This document shows, piece by piece, positions 1-5,479 of a stretch of DNA of 8,704 nt (positions are counted from its first letter, which is position 1; every line of letters starts with the position of its first letter). The stretch comes from Anaerolineaceae bacterium. GTDB lineage: Bacteria > Chloroflexota > Anaerolineae > Anaerolineales > Anaerolineaceae. The position numbers and the translations under genes were made by a program. The notes under the pieces were generated by a model that saw nothing but the letters and a program-made list of their open reading frames with translations, was not told where the DNA came from and searched no databases. The stretch is taken from contig DOEX01000189.1 of the NCBI GenBank assembly GCA_003532515.1, positions 1 through 8,704 on the forward strand. Direction: 5' to 3'.

Positions 1-382
1 GGTTCTCCAGCCAGGTGCTCATGAGGAAGATGATATCCTGGAAGCGGGTGGAATCTTCGGAGATACGATTGCTGAGGGTGGGTCCGAGATTGAGCGCCAG
101 GATGGTGTGCAGACCGGGCTCGGTACGGGTGGCTTCGTTGATGGTGCGGTTCTGCCCGTCTTCCTGCAGGGTGAACTGCTCGGCTTTGAGATCGCTGATG
201 AAGTTGCCGAGGGCGTCATAGACATCCACATAAGTGGTGAGGCTGGGGAACTGCGAGAGGTCAGGCTGCGAGAGCACCGCCCGCAGACCGCTCTGGGCGG
301 AGGCGGGGGTGAAAGTGGCAGTGAGAAGAAACGCGGTGAGGAGGAAAAGCAGGAGGACGCGTTGGAATTTCGGTTTTTTCAT
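1..382 (-). CDS. Secreted protein with VWFA-related N-terminus (3' partial)
   Basis: I read this frame directly from the minus strand: ATG at 382-380, open without a stop to the left edge (127 codons seen). The protein starts MKKPKFQRVLL, followed by a leucine-rich hydrophobic stretch to about residue 22 and a PASA-Q signal-peptidase-like site near residue 29, so it is probably exported. The mature part has the pattern Y-VDVYDALGNFISDLKAEQF-T-LQEDGQ (about residues 48-73). This resembles the domain that precedes or begins VWFA-related proteins (variable-D-G-L-F-EDG). The following HTILALNLGPTLSNR could be the first strand of a von Willebrand A fold, but the DxSxS metal site is not conserved here. 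No strong Shine-Dalgarno site precedes the ATG; a TAAAAT box lies at 396-391, only 8 bases upstream. Function is unknown; a role in surface or extracellular binding is a guess. The reading frame is well supported, the family only moderately. Confidence 0.8.
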   Translation of the reverse strand, partial: MKKPKFQRVLLLFLLTAFLLTATFTPASAQSGLRAVLSQPDLSQFPSLTTYVDVYDALGNFISDLKAEQFTLQEDGQNRTINEATRTEPGLHTILALNLGPTLSNRISEDSTRFQDIIFLMSTWLEN

Positions 383-436
383 GTAGGGGTATTTTAATGC
401 AAAAGAAGAGCTATGGATGGTGCTGAGGGAAAGAGG

Positions 437-466
437 AAGTTGACAAAAGTTGACAAAAGTTGACAG
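437..466. repeat. Three tandem 10-bp repeats, possible operator
   Basis: AAGTTGACAA occurs at 437-446 and 447-456, and AAGTTGACAG at 457-466, so the period is exactly 10 bp. Read on the minus strand, the direction of the downstream gene, it is TGTCAA spaced one helical turn apart, about 55-85 bases upstream of that gene's ATG. Direct repeats of a TGTCA-like half-site at 10-11 bp are the usual site type for OmpR/PhoB-family response regulators, so an operator is plausible. The TTGACA on the plus strand matches a -35 box, but no -10 box or gene follows in that direction. The repeat is certain; the role is inference. Confidence 0.6.
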
Positions 467-472
467 TTTTTG

Positions 473-503
473 AAAAAAAGAGGATTCGTTCCTGAGGAAC
501 GAA
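473..503 (-). terminator. Candidate intrinsic terminator downstream of guaA
   Basis: TTCGTTCC (485-492) and GGAACGAA (496-503) form a perfect 8-bp stem with a 3-base loop. Read on the minus strand the hairpin is followed, after five bases, by seven T residues (479-473). This is the layout of a factor-independent terminator for minus-strand transcription arriving from xpt-guaA, placed before the VWFA-like gene. The five-base spacer is longer than ideal. The hairpin itself may be a copy of the interspersed repeat in the opposite orientation. Confidence 0.45.
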
Positions 504-584
504 GGAATGTGGTTTCAGGGATGTGTTGTGTTTGTGGAGGTTCCATTTTATAAGAGGATGATGGTTTGTAGGGTGTGGGGGTGA

Positions 585-705
585 ACGGTTGACTGGTTGG
601 TTCGATAATGACATGGTGAGATCCCTCACTGTGTTCGGGATGACATTGAGATGAGGATGTGGGCTCTGAAATGGACAATGGTTGAATTATGTCCTGAAAG
701 ATTCT
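585..705 (+). repeat. Direct repeat copy A (imperfect, about 100-120 bp)
   Basis: The stretch 585-681 aligns to 744-841 with an offset of 159, rising to 160 after a single-base gap near 640/799. By hand count about 63 of 97 positions agree, including ACGG, GGTT-GATA, ATGGTGAGAT, ATGAC, GATGTGG and CTCTG blocks. Similarity probably continues to CTGAAAGAT at 694-702, matching 853-861. Inside it lies the motif ATGGTGAGATCCCTCACTGT (613-632), part of the interspersed repeat. It lies in non-coding DNA. Confidence 0.5.
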
Positions 706-723
706 TCGCGTGCGCTCAGACGA
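694..723 (-). repeat. Degenerate interspersed repeat element
   Basis: On the minus strand this reads TCTGAGCGCACGCGAAGAAT (719-700). It matches the general form of a short repeat seen in many environmental bacterial genomes: TCTGAG, a purine-rich GC core, GCGAAGAATCT. Related copies in the same orientation lie at 610-645 and 772-804. I recognise the family from memory of its consensus, not from a search. It has no gene content. Confidence 0.5.
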
Positions 724-743
724 TTAGTAATGTTTTGGGATAG

Positions 744-864
744 ACGGCTAACCGGATGGTTTGATACGCTTATGGTGAGATGCTTCGCTGGCGCTCTGCA
801 TGACGTATTGATCGAGATGTGGACTCTGGGTTGGATGTTGGGTGGATGCGATCTGAAAGATCAT
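744..864 (+). repeat. Direct repeat copy B (imperfect, about 100-120 bp)
   Basis: Partner of the copy at 585-705, offset 159-160. It contains ATGGTGAGATGCTTCGCTGG (772-791) and GCGCTCTGCATGACG (791-805), which is closer to the interspersed-repeat consensus than copy A. Its far end, CTGAAAGAT at 853-861, touches the guaA stop codon (863-861), so the duplicated segment appears to begin immediately at the 3' end of guaA. Confidence 0.5.
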
Positions 865-2423
865 TCCCATTCGATGGTGGCGGGGGGTTTGGAGGTGATG
901 TCGTAGACGACACGGTTGACGCCGGGTACTTCGTTGACGATACGGTTGGAGACGGATGCCAGCAGGTCGGTGGGCAGGTGCGCCCAATCGGCGGTCATAA
1001 AATCCTGGCTGGTGACGGCACGCAGTACCACGGTCTCCTGGTAGGTGCGCTGGTCGCCCATGACGCCCACGCTTTTGACCGGGAGAAGGGTGGCAAAAGC
1101 CTGCGAACTACCCTGGATGGTGCCGTCTTCATCTACGCTCATGTGAAGCAGATCAGCTTTGCCCAGTTCTTCGCGAAATATGGCATCGGCATGGCGAACG
1201 GTAGCAATGCGTTCCGGAGTAACTTCACCCAGGCAGCGCACTGCCAGACCCGGACCGGGAAAGGGTTGACGCCAAACAAGTTCGGTCGGCAAACCGAGTT
1301 CCAGCCCGATCGCCCGGACCTCATCTTTGAAGAGGAAACGAAGGGGCTCAATCAGCTTGAATTGCATGTCATCAGGCAAGCCGGCGACGTTGTGATGGGT
1401 TTTGATGCGATGGGCTTCGGTCACGCCGATGCCCTTGGATTCGATCACATCCGGGTAGATTGTGCCCTGAGCCAGGAATTCGAAATCGCCAACCTCTCGG
1501 ACGGCCCGTTCAAATTCGCGAACAAACATTTCTCCAATGATTTTTCGCTTTTGTTCCGGGTCAGTTACGTTTTTCAGGCGGGTAAAATAACGCTGCGAGG
1601 CATCGACCATCAGCAGGCGTTCTGCGAGAAGGGGACGAAAAGTAGCTTCGATTTGCTGGGCTTCACCCTCGCGCATTAAACCAGTATCGATAAAAACAGC
1701 AGTGACGTGATCGCCTACCGCTATTTGAACCAAAGCGGTGGTGATAGCAGAATCGACCCCGCCAGAAAGCGCAGAAAGCACGCGACCACTGCCGACTTGC
1801 TGGCGGATGTGCTCGGTGCTTTCTTGGATGATGTTTTTTGAGGTCCAGGAAGGTTGGACGGCACAAATTTTCAGGATGAAGTTTTCGAGCATTTCGATGC
1901 CGTGCTGAGTGTGGTGAACTTCGGGATGGAATTGGAGACCGTAACGGCTTTGCGCGTAATTTGCCATGGCTGCAAATGGTGTGCTGCTTGTCTTCGCAAT
2001 ACCAATGTAGCCTTCAGGCAAGGTGGAAACCTGGTCTCCATGGGACATCCAGACATTCTGATTGCCGAGGTGGAGGAGCGGATTGGGTTCTGGGACAGTC
2101 AGACGGGTGAGTCCATATTCGTGTTCTTCACTCTGAACCACTTTGCCACCAGACTGATGGGCAAGGGCTTGCATGCCATAGCAAATACCCAGGATCGGCA
2201 ATTCACTTTTTAGAATGTAGTCCTGGATGTAGGGAGCGTTTTCTGCGTAGATAGACTGAGGACCGCCGGACAGAATGATGCCACGAGTTTCTGGCGTGAT
2301 AGCTTCAGTTTGGCTGGCATTCCAGGGAAGAAGCTCGCAAAAGACATGCATATCGCGGATACGGCGACCTATCAGTTGGGTAAATTGGGAGCCAAAATCA
2401 AGAATTACGATCCGATCGCTCAT
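861..2423 (-). CDS. guaA: GMP synthase (glutamine-hydrolysing)
   Basis: Converts XMP, ATP and glutamine to GMP in the cytoplasm, the last step of guanine nucleotide synthesis. At 520 residues it has the normal length of the two-domain bacterial enzyme. The N-terminal class I glutamine amidotransferase domain shows LSGGPQS (51-57), the nucleophile Cys81 in GICYGMQ, and His166 and Glu168 in FHPEVHHTQ. The ATP pyrophosphatase domain has the P-loop SGGVDSA (220-226), followed by FIDTGLMR (244-251). The C-terminal dimerisation domain includes RQPFPGPGLAVR (385-396) and ends in the typical KPPATIEWE. All catalytic residues are present. The ATG at 2423 is preceded by AGAGGA overlapping the xpt stop; xpt ends 8 bases upstream, so translation is probably coupled. 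Together they supply GMP from xanthine. Confidence 0.98.
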   Translation of the reverse strand: MSDRIVILDFGSQFTQLIGRRIRDMHVFCELLPWNASQTEAITPETRGIILSGGPQSIYAENAPYIQDYILKSELPILGICYGMQALAHQSGGKVVQSEEHEYGLTRLTVPEPNPLLHLGNQNVWMSHGDQVSTLPEGYIGIAKTSSTPFAAMANYAQSRYGLQFHPEVHHTQHGIEMLENFILKICAVQPSWTSKNIIQESTEHIRQQVGSGRVLSALSGGVDSAITTALVQIAVGDHVTAVFIDTGLMREGEAQQIEATFRPLLAERLLMVDASQRYFTRLKNVTDPEQKRKIIGEMFVREFERAVREVGDFEFLAQGTIYPDVIESKGIGVTEAHRIKTHHNVAGLPDDMQFKLIEPLRFLFKDEVRAIGLELGLPTELVWRQPFPGPGLAVRCLGEVTPERIATVRHADAIFREELGKADLLHMSVDEDGTIQGSSQAFATLLPVKSVGVMGDQRTYQETVVLRAVTSQDFMTADWAHLPTDLLASVSNRIVNEVPGVNRVVYDITSKPPATIEWE

Positions 2424-2431
2424 TTATCCTC

Positions 2432-3016
2432 TTATGCCTCAAATTCGTCAGTAAATTCGATTTTGCCGTCATCCATAGAAGAGATGGAGACGAGTGAATG
2501 AATGGGGACTCCCAACTTAGAGAGTAAGGTGCGTCCACCCTCAAAGGTCTTTTCAATTAGTGTTCCAATCCCGACCACTTCGGCACCAGCGACTTCTGCA
2601 AGGCGGACGAGACCAGCGATGGTTGCTCCGGAGGCAAGAAAGTCGTCGATAATGAGGATTTTTTCTCCTCTGCCGAGGTATTCCGGAGAGACAATCAGTT
2701 CAGTGTTGTGTCCTTTGGTGTGAGAGGGCGCGACAGTGATGTAAACCTCGCTAGGCATTGTAACTGGTTTTGTTTTGCGGGCGTAGACGACCGGCAGATC
2801 GAGATATTTGCCTGTCATGAGGGCAGGAGCGATACCCGAGATTTCAGCAGTCAGAATCTTTACCGCTGTTGTGTCTGCGAACAAACGAGCGAATTCTTTG
2901 CCACACTCATCCATGAGGAGGGGGTCGACCTGGTGATTGATGAAGCGATCAACCTTAAGGATGCCATTACCAAGATTTTTTCCGTCGGTTAGTATTCTAT
3001 TTTTCAATAATTCCAA
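2432..3016 (-). CDS. xpt: Xanthine phosphoribosyltransferase
   Basis: Transfers phosphoribose from PRPP to xanthine, giving XMP for purine salvage. Landmarks, numbered from the TTG start: KVDRFINHQVDPLLM (21-35), SGIAPALMTG (60-69), the PRPP-binding loop ILIIDDFLASGAT (120-132), and IEKTFEGGR (154-162). All are typical of the Xpt family and resemble Bacillus subtilis Xpt. I place the start at TTG 3016: AAGGAG (3029-3024) sits 7 bases upstream, and the product is then 194 residues, the B. subtilis length. A longer frame to 3100 would add 28 residues unlike the family (WSSNVYLYRF...) and would ignore this ribosome binding site. guaA follows after 8 bases, and its substrate is the product of this enzyme. 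Confidence 0.95.
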   Translation of the reverse strand: MELLKNRILTDGKNLGNGILKVDRFINHQVDPLLMDECGKEFARLFADTTAVKILTAEISGIAPALMTGKYLDLPVVYARKTKPVTMPSEVYITVAPSHTKGHNTELIVSPEYLGRGEKILIIDDFLASGATIAGLVRLAEVAGAEVVGIGTLIEKTFEGGRTLLSKLGVPIHSLVSISSMDDGKIEFTDEFEA

Positions 3017-3108
3017 GATGATGCTCCTTTGGTGGAAATGAAGGATTGGGAACGAAGGTTGGTCAAAACGATATAAGTAGACGTTACTGCTCCATGACAC
3101 ATGAGAAT

Positions 3109-3117
3109 ATTATAACA
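3109..3117 (-). promoter_or_regulatory. Probable extended -10 promoter of xpt-guaA
   Basis: On the minus strand TGTTATAAT (3117-3109) is a perfect TATAAT with an extended TG element. There is no good -35 box, as is common with extended -10 promoters. Transcription would start near 3102, giving an untranslated leader of about 85 bases before the xpt TTG. That leader does not match the purine riboswitch core. Confidence 0.5.
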
Positions 3118-3155
3118 AGGACCCCGCGATGAATGCCTGGAATTAGCCATTAATA

Positions 3156-3176
3156 GGGCGGGTTTGGAACCCGCCC
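3156..3176. repeat. Palindromic GGGCGGG repeat, possible phzF terminator
   Basis: GGGCGGGTT (3156-3164) and AACCCGCCC (3168-3176) form a perfect 9-bp stem with a 3-base loop. It lies between the phzF stop and the xpt promoter. A decayed relative occurs at 5361-5406. The structure could stop phzF transcription, but no T-tract follows on either strand, so I call it a mobile-type palindromic repeat that may act as a weak or factor-dependent terminator. Confidence 0.55.
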
Positions 3177-3209
3177 TTGTGTACAAGAGCAAAGTAAGAT
3201 ACGAGAAGA

Positions 3210-4013
3210 TTACTGTGACTGCTTGAGCATCTCGCCTTTGAGGACAGTGACTGCCTTACCACCAATGTAAGCGCGTTTTTCTGCAAGACGTACCCAAACT
3301 TCACCACCGCGAGCAGAAGCCTGGAAAGCGTGGAACTGGTTTTTGCCAGTTTTTGCTTCCCAATAGGGTCCCAGGAGACAATGTGCCATGCCAGTGACCG
3401 GGTCTTCGGGGATGCCGGTTTTGGGAGAGAAGAAGCGTGATATGAAATCGAATTTTGTTCCTTCGCCTGATGCAGTTAGTGCAAAATCGGTATGATCAAG
3501 CTGGGAGATCAAATCATAATTAGGTGAAAATTGGCGCACCTGCTCTTCACTGGCGAGTTCCGCAACAAGGACACCGTTTTCAGACTCGGCGGCTGCCAGA
3601 GGTTCAAAACCGAGAATCTCCTTCAGTAGTGGTGGAGTAGCCAGAGGGGTCACCTTAAGGCGCGGCATGTTGATTTCGATTGTCCCCCGATTGAAGGTTG
3701 ATGTGAGGACCCCACTGCGGGTATGAAAATTGATCATCTCATCCAGATCGTAAAAGCCAAATTCGTAAAGGATGTGCGCACTTGCGATGGTCGCATGACC
3801 GCACAGGTCAACTTCGGTGGTGGGGGTGAACCACCTCAATTCATAATCATGACCCTTAGGGCGCAAGAAAGCAGTTTCAGAAAGATTGATCTCCTGGGCG
3901 ACAGACTGTAACCAGCTATCTTCCCTGGTATCTTCCATTAAAATTACCGCGGCTGGATTGCCTTTGAAAGGTTTAACTGCAAAAGCGTCGACCTGATAAA
4001 ACGGAAATTTCAT
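3210..4013 (-). CDS. PhzF family isomerase/epimerase-like protein
   Basis: Member of the PhzF/YddE fold (diaminopimelate-epimerase-like). Characterised relatives isomerise small metabolites, but most, including this one, have no assigned substrate. From the ATG at 4013 the product is 267 residues, near the family norm. Signature blocks: FKGNPAAVIL (16-25), NLSETAF (43-49) with the catalytic-type Glu46, FTPTTEVDLCGHATIASAH (62-80), and EDPVTGMAHC (203-212), where many members have Ser in place of Met209. Start choice: AGGAGG (4025-4020) lies 6 bases from ATG 4013; ATG 4016 and TTG 4019 are in frame but too close. It stands alone on a transcript, divergent from the L,D-transpeptidase gene. Phenazine synthesis is not implied, since no other phz genes are present. 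Confidence 0.9.
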   Translation of the reverse strand: MKFPFYQVDAFAVKPFKGNPAAVILMEDTREDSWLQSVAQEINLSETAFLRPKGHDYELRWFTPTTEVDLCGHATIASAHILYEFGFYDLDEMINFHTRSGVLTSTFNRGTIEINMPRLKVTPLATPPLLKEILGFEPLAAAESENGVLVAELASEEQVRQFSPNYDLISQLDHTDFALTASGEGTKFDFISRFFSPKTGIPEDPVTGMAHCLLGPYWEAKTGKNQFHAFQASARGGEVWVRLAEKRAYIGGKAVTVLKGEMLKQSQ

Positions 4014-4042
4014 CATCAACCTCCTGAGAACTGGTTGATAAG

Positions 4043-4070
4043 ATTGTACCTCTAATACATATGCTTTGAA
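4043..4070 (-). promoter_or_regulatory. Likely promoter of the phzF-family gene
   Basis: On the minus strand, TTCAAA (4070-4065) is followed after 16 bases by TACAAT (4048-4043). Transcription would start near 4036, giving a leader of roughly 24 bases that carries the AGGAGG ribosome binding site. The -35 is only a 4/6 match. Confidence 0.45.
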
Positions 4071-4119
4071 CAGGGTTTAATTGCAGCGAGATCACTCCAA
4101 AAGAAGTGTTTGCGTTAAT

Positions 4120-4147
4120 TTGCCTCAAAATTCTTAGCGGTTATAAT
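4120..4147 (+). promoter_or_regulatory. Likely promoter of the L,D-transpeptidase gene
   Basis: TATAAT at 4142-4147 is a perfect -10 box, with TTGCCT at 4120-4125 (4/6 match) 16 bases upstream. The -10 box overlaps the first possible ATG (4146-4148). Transcription would therefore start near 4154-4155, at or beside the in-frame GTG at 4155. No Shine-Dalgarno sequence precedes either start, which suggests a leaderless message. Confidence 0.45.
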
Positions 4148-5354
4148 GGAAATTGTGAAAACGAAAAAGTATTTCTTGATTGCCGTGGTATTTTTGCTTG
4201 GCGCACTTGTGAACCCAGCGGCGGTAAATGCCTCTTTAATTCAGGCTGAAACGGGTCCGTATTACGACTTACCTCTTTGTATGCCAGGTTACTATCCAAA
4301 AGATCCGGGAGATTGCCTTCCGTTCGGTCCTTCGCAGACCATAAGCGGCTTGCGGGAACAGGGTTTTCCTTATCCTTTGGCAGGGTTACCGGCAAATAAG
4401 CCAGACCCTTCCTTGAATGCACTACCGATTCGGATTGCCAGCATTAATGCCGGACAAACAAAGGTCTACGCCAGCCTTAGCGATGCTACCAGCGGTGGAA
4501 CTGTGATCCGTTCTTATCCAGGTGGTCTTTCCCGTTATGTAGCTTTCGTTGAGCAAGCAAACGCAGGCGGGAGCACCTTCGTGCGTCTCCTGGGTGGAGG
4601 ATGGATCGAGGCTCAGCCACTTTATTCGATCCCTAATTGGCAGGGTCTTGAATTCTTTGATTCTCCCCAAAGCGATTTTGGTTTTACAATCGATGGGACG
4701 GGGTCTTACAATGGCACGAGTTTCTCGTCCGGAGCGACCGGTAATGCCTACAACAAATACGAATCTTTCCCGATCTATAACGTGGTAGAAGCAGAAGGGT
4801 ATGAATGGTACCAGGTTTCACCGACAGAATGGATCCCATCTTTGAAATCCCGTCGTGTTGTAGTTGATACCAGCACTCCGCCTGGAGTTGAAGGTGGAAA
4901 ATGGATCAATATTGATTTGTATAACCAGACGCTTTCAGCGTACGAGAACTATGAATTGGTTTTCGCTACGGTGATAGCCTCGGGCTCTGGTGATCTGTAT
5001 TCCGATCCTGGCACTTACCGGATCTATGAGAAAAAGGAACTGGAGCAAATGCAGGGATCGTATACCAGCGATCGTTCCGATTTTTATTACATGGAAGGTG
5101 TGCCCTGGGCGATGTATTACAACCATGCCCAGGCGATTCATGGAATTTATTGGCCAGCGGTTTTGGGATTCAAGCAATCGCACGGTTGTATCAATATGTT
5201 CCCTGGGGATGCGCATTGGCTGTACAACTGGGCTGAATTGGGCGATTATGTCTATGTGCACGATCCTTCCGGTGAGACGCCAGTGCCGACCCCGACACCG
5301 GTCGGTACCCCCGCACAGGAAATTATTTATCCAACGGCGACACCGAATCCGTAG
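4146..5354 (+). CDS. Secreted L,D-transpeptidase (YkuD catalytic domain)
   Basis: Predicted to form 3-3 cross-links in peptidoglycan, or to attach proteins to it, outside the membrane. The 402-residue frame begins with a signal sequence: KTKK, then a hydrophobic run to about residue 22, and a likely cut after VNA (residue 29). After it come a two-cysteine segment CMPGYYPKDPGDC (45-57), then two segments that look SH3-like (about 94-160 and 178-240) and may bind the cell wall. The YkuD domain (about 253-373) carries the full active site: His332 in IHGIYWP and SHGCIN at 345-350 with nucleophile Cys348. The C-terminal 27 residues are rich in Pro and Thr (PTPTPVGTP), like a flexible wall-spanning tail. 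The ATG at 4146 lies inside a perfect -10 box, so the in-frame GTG at 4155 may be the true start and would leave the signal peptide intact. It is the only plus-strand gene and ends at a shared terminator. Confidence 0.93.
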   Translation: MEIVKTKKYFLIAVVFLLGALVNPAAVNASLIQAETGPYYDLPLCMPGYYPKDPGDCLPFGPSQTISGLREQGFPYPLAGLPANKPDPSLNALPIRIASINAGQTKVYASLSDATSGGTVIRSYPGGLSRYVAFVEQANAGGSTFVRLLGGGWIEAQPLYSIPNWQGLEFFDSPQSDFGFTIDGTGSYNGTSFSSGATGNAYNKYESFPIYNVVEAEGYEWYQVSPTEWIPSLKSRRVVVDTSTPPGVEGGKWINIDLYNQTLSAYENYELVFATVIASGSGDLYSDPGTYRIYEKKELEQMQGSYTSDRSDFYYMEGVPWAMYYNHAQAIHGIYWPAVLGFKQSHGCINMFPGDAHWLYNWAELGDYVYVHDPSGETPVPTPTPVGTPAQEIIYPTATPNP

Positions 5355-5360
5355 AGAATA

Positions 5361-5406
5361 GGGCAACAATTGCCCAATGGTGGTGTGGATTTGGAACCCG
5401 CCCCAA
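5361..5406. repeat. Decayed copy of the GGGCGGG palindromic repeat
   Basis: The segment opens with ATAGGGC, as in the copy at 3154-3159, and closes with TTTGGAACCCGCCC (5391-5404), identical to the right half of that copy (3163-3176). Between them lie a separate small hairpin, GGGCAA (5361-5366) with TTGCCC (5370-5375), and about 15 more bases. The left arm that should pair with AACCCGCCC is missing. It lies between the L,D-transpeptidase stop and the terminator. Confidence 0.5.
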
Positions 5407-5428
5407 CGAAGTTATCAGTATTAAATAC

Positions 5429-5463
5429 AAAAAGCCAGGTTCAGATGATCAGCCTGGCTTTTT
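5429..5463. terminator. Bidirectional intrinsic terminator
   Basis: AAAAAGCCAGG (5429-5439) and CCTGGCTTTTT (5453-5463) are perfect inverted complements around a 13-base loop. The stem has a GC-rich core flanked by A and T runs, so it acts as hairpin plus T-tract in both directions. It lies between the convergent ends of the L,D-transpeptidase gene (plus) and the serA-like gene (minus) and can serve both. Confidence 0.88.
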
Positions 5464-5479
5464 AATAAATTATGAGAGT

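Larger units (their letters stand above)
383..860. other. 478-bp non-coding gap rich in repeats
   Basis: This gap lies between the guaA stop and the start of the secreted VWFA-like gene, both on the minus strand. I find no credible gene. The longest frames in it run through the interspersed repeat and read, for example, CHPEHSEGSHH, the kind of peptide this repeat gives in spurious open frames. What it holds: a 10-bp tandem repeat (437-466), a hairpin with T-tract (473-503), degenerate interspersed repeats near 485-510, 610-645, 694-723 and 772-804, and a roughly 100-120 bp imperfect direct duplication. It could separate guaA transcription from the downstream gene. Confidence 0.7.

Noticed and set aside
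437..466. CRISPR-like repeat
   Set aside because: The units are 10 bp and directly adjacent with no spacers.
461..500. Plus-strand promoter from the TTGACA repeats
   Set aside because: No -10 box lies at a suitable distance and no plus-strand gene follows.
394..678. 94-residue minus-strand open frame in the gap
   Set aside because: It reads through the interspersed repeat (CHPEHSEGSHH) and low-complexity sequence; it has no ribosome site, and such peptides are a known by-product of this repeat type.
819..1679. 286-residue plus-strand open frame
   Set aside because: It lies wholly or almost wholly antisense to guaA, whose protein is unmistakable; it has no ribosome site and no recognisable domain.
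3017..3115. Purine riboswitch in the xpt leader
   Set aside because: Many xpt genes have one, so I looked for the conserved loops and the three-way junction core; the leader sequence does not match and no anti-terminator hairpin is evident.
4935..5369. 144-residue minus-strand open frame
   Set aside because: Antisense to the catalytic end of the L,D-transpeptidase and crossing its stop; no family features.
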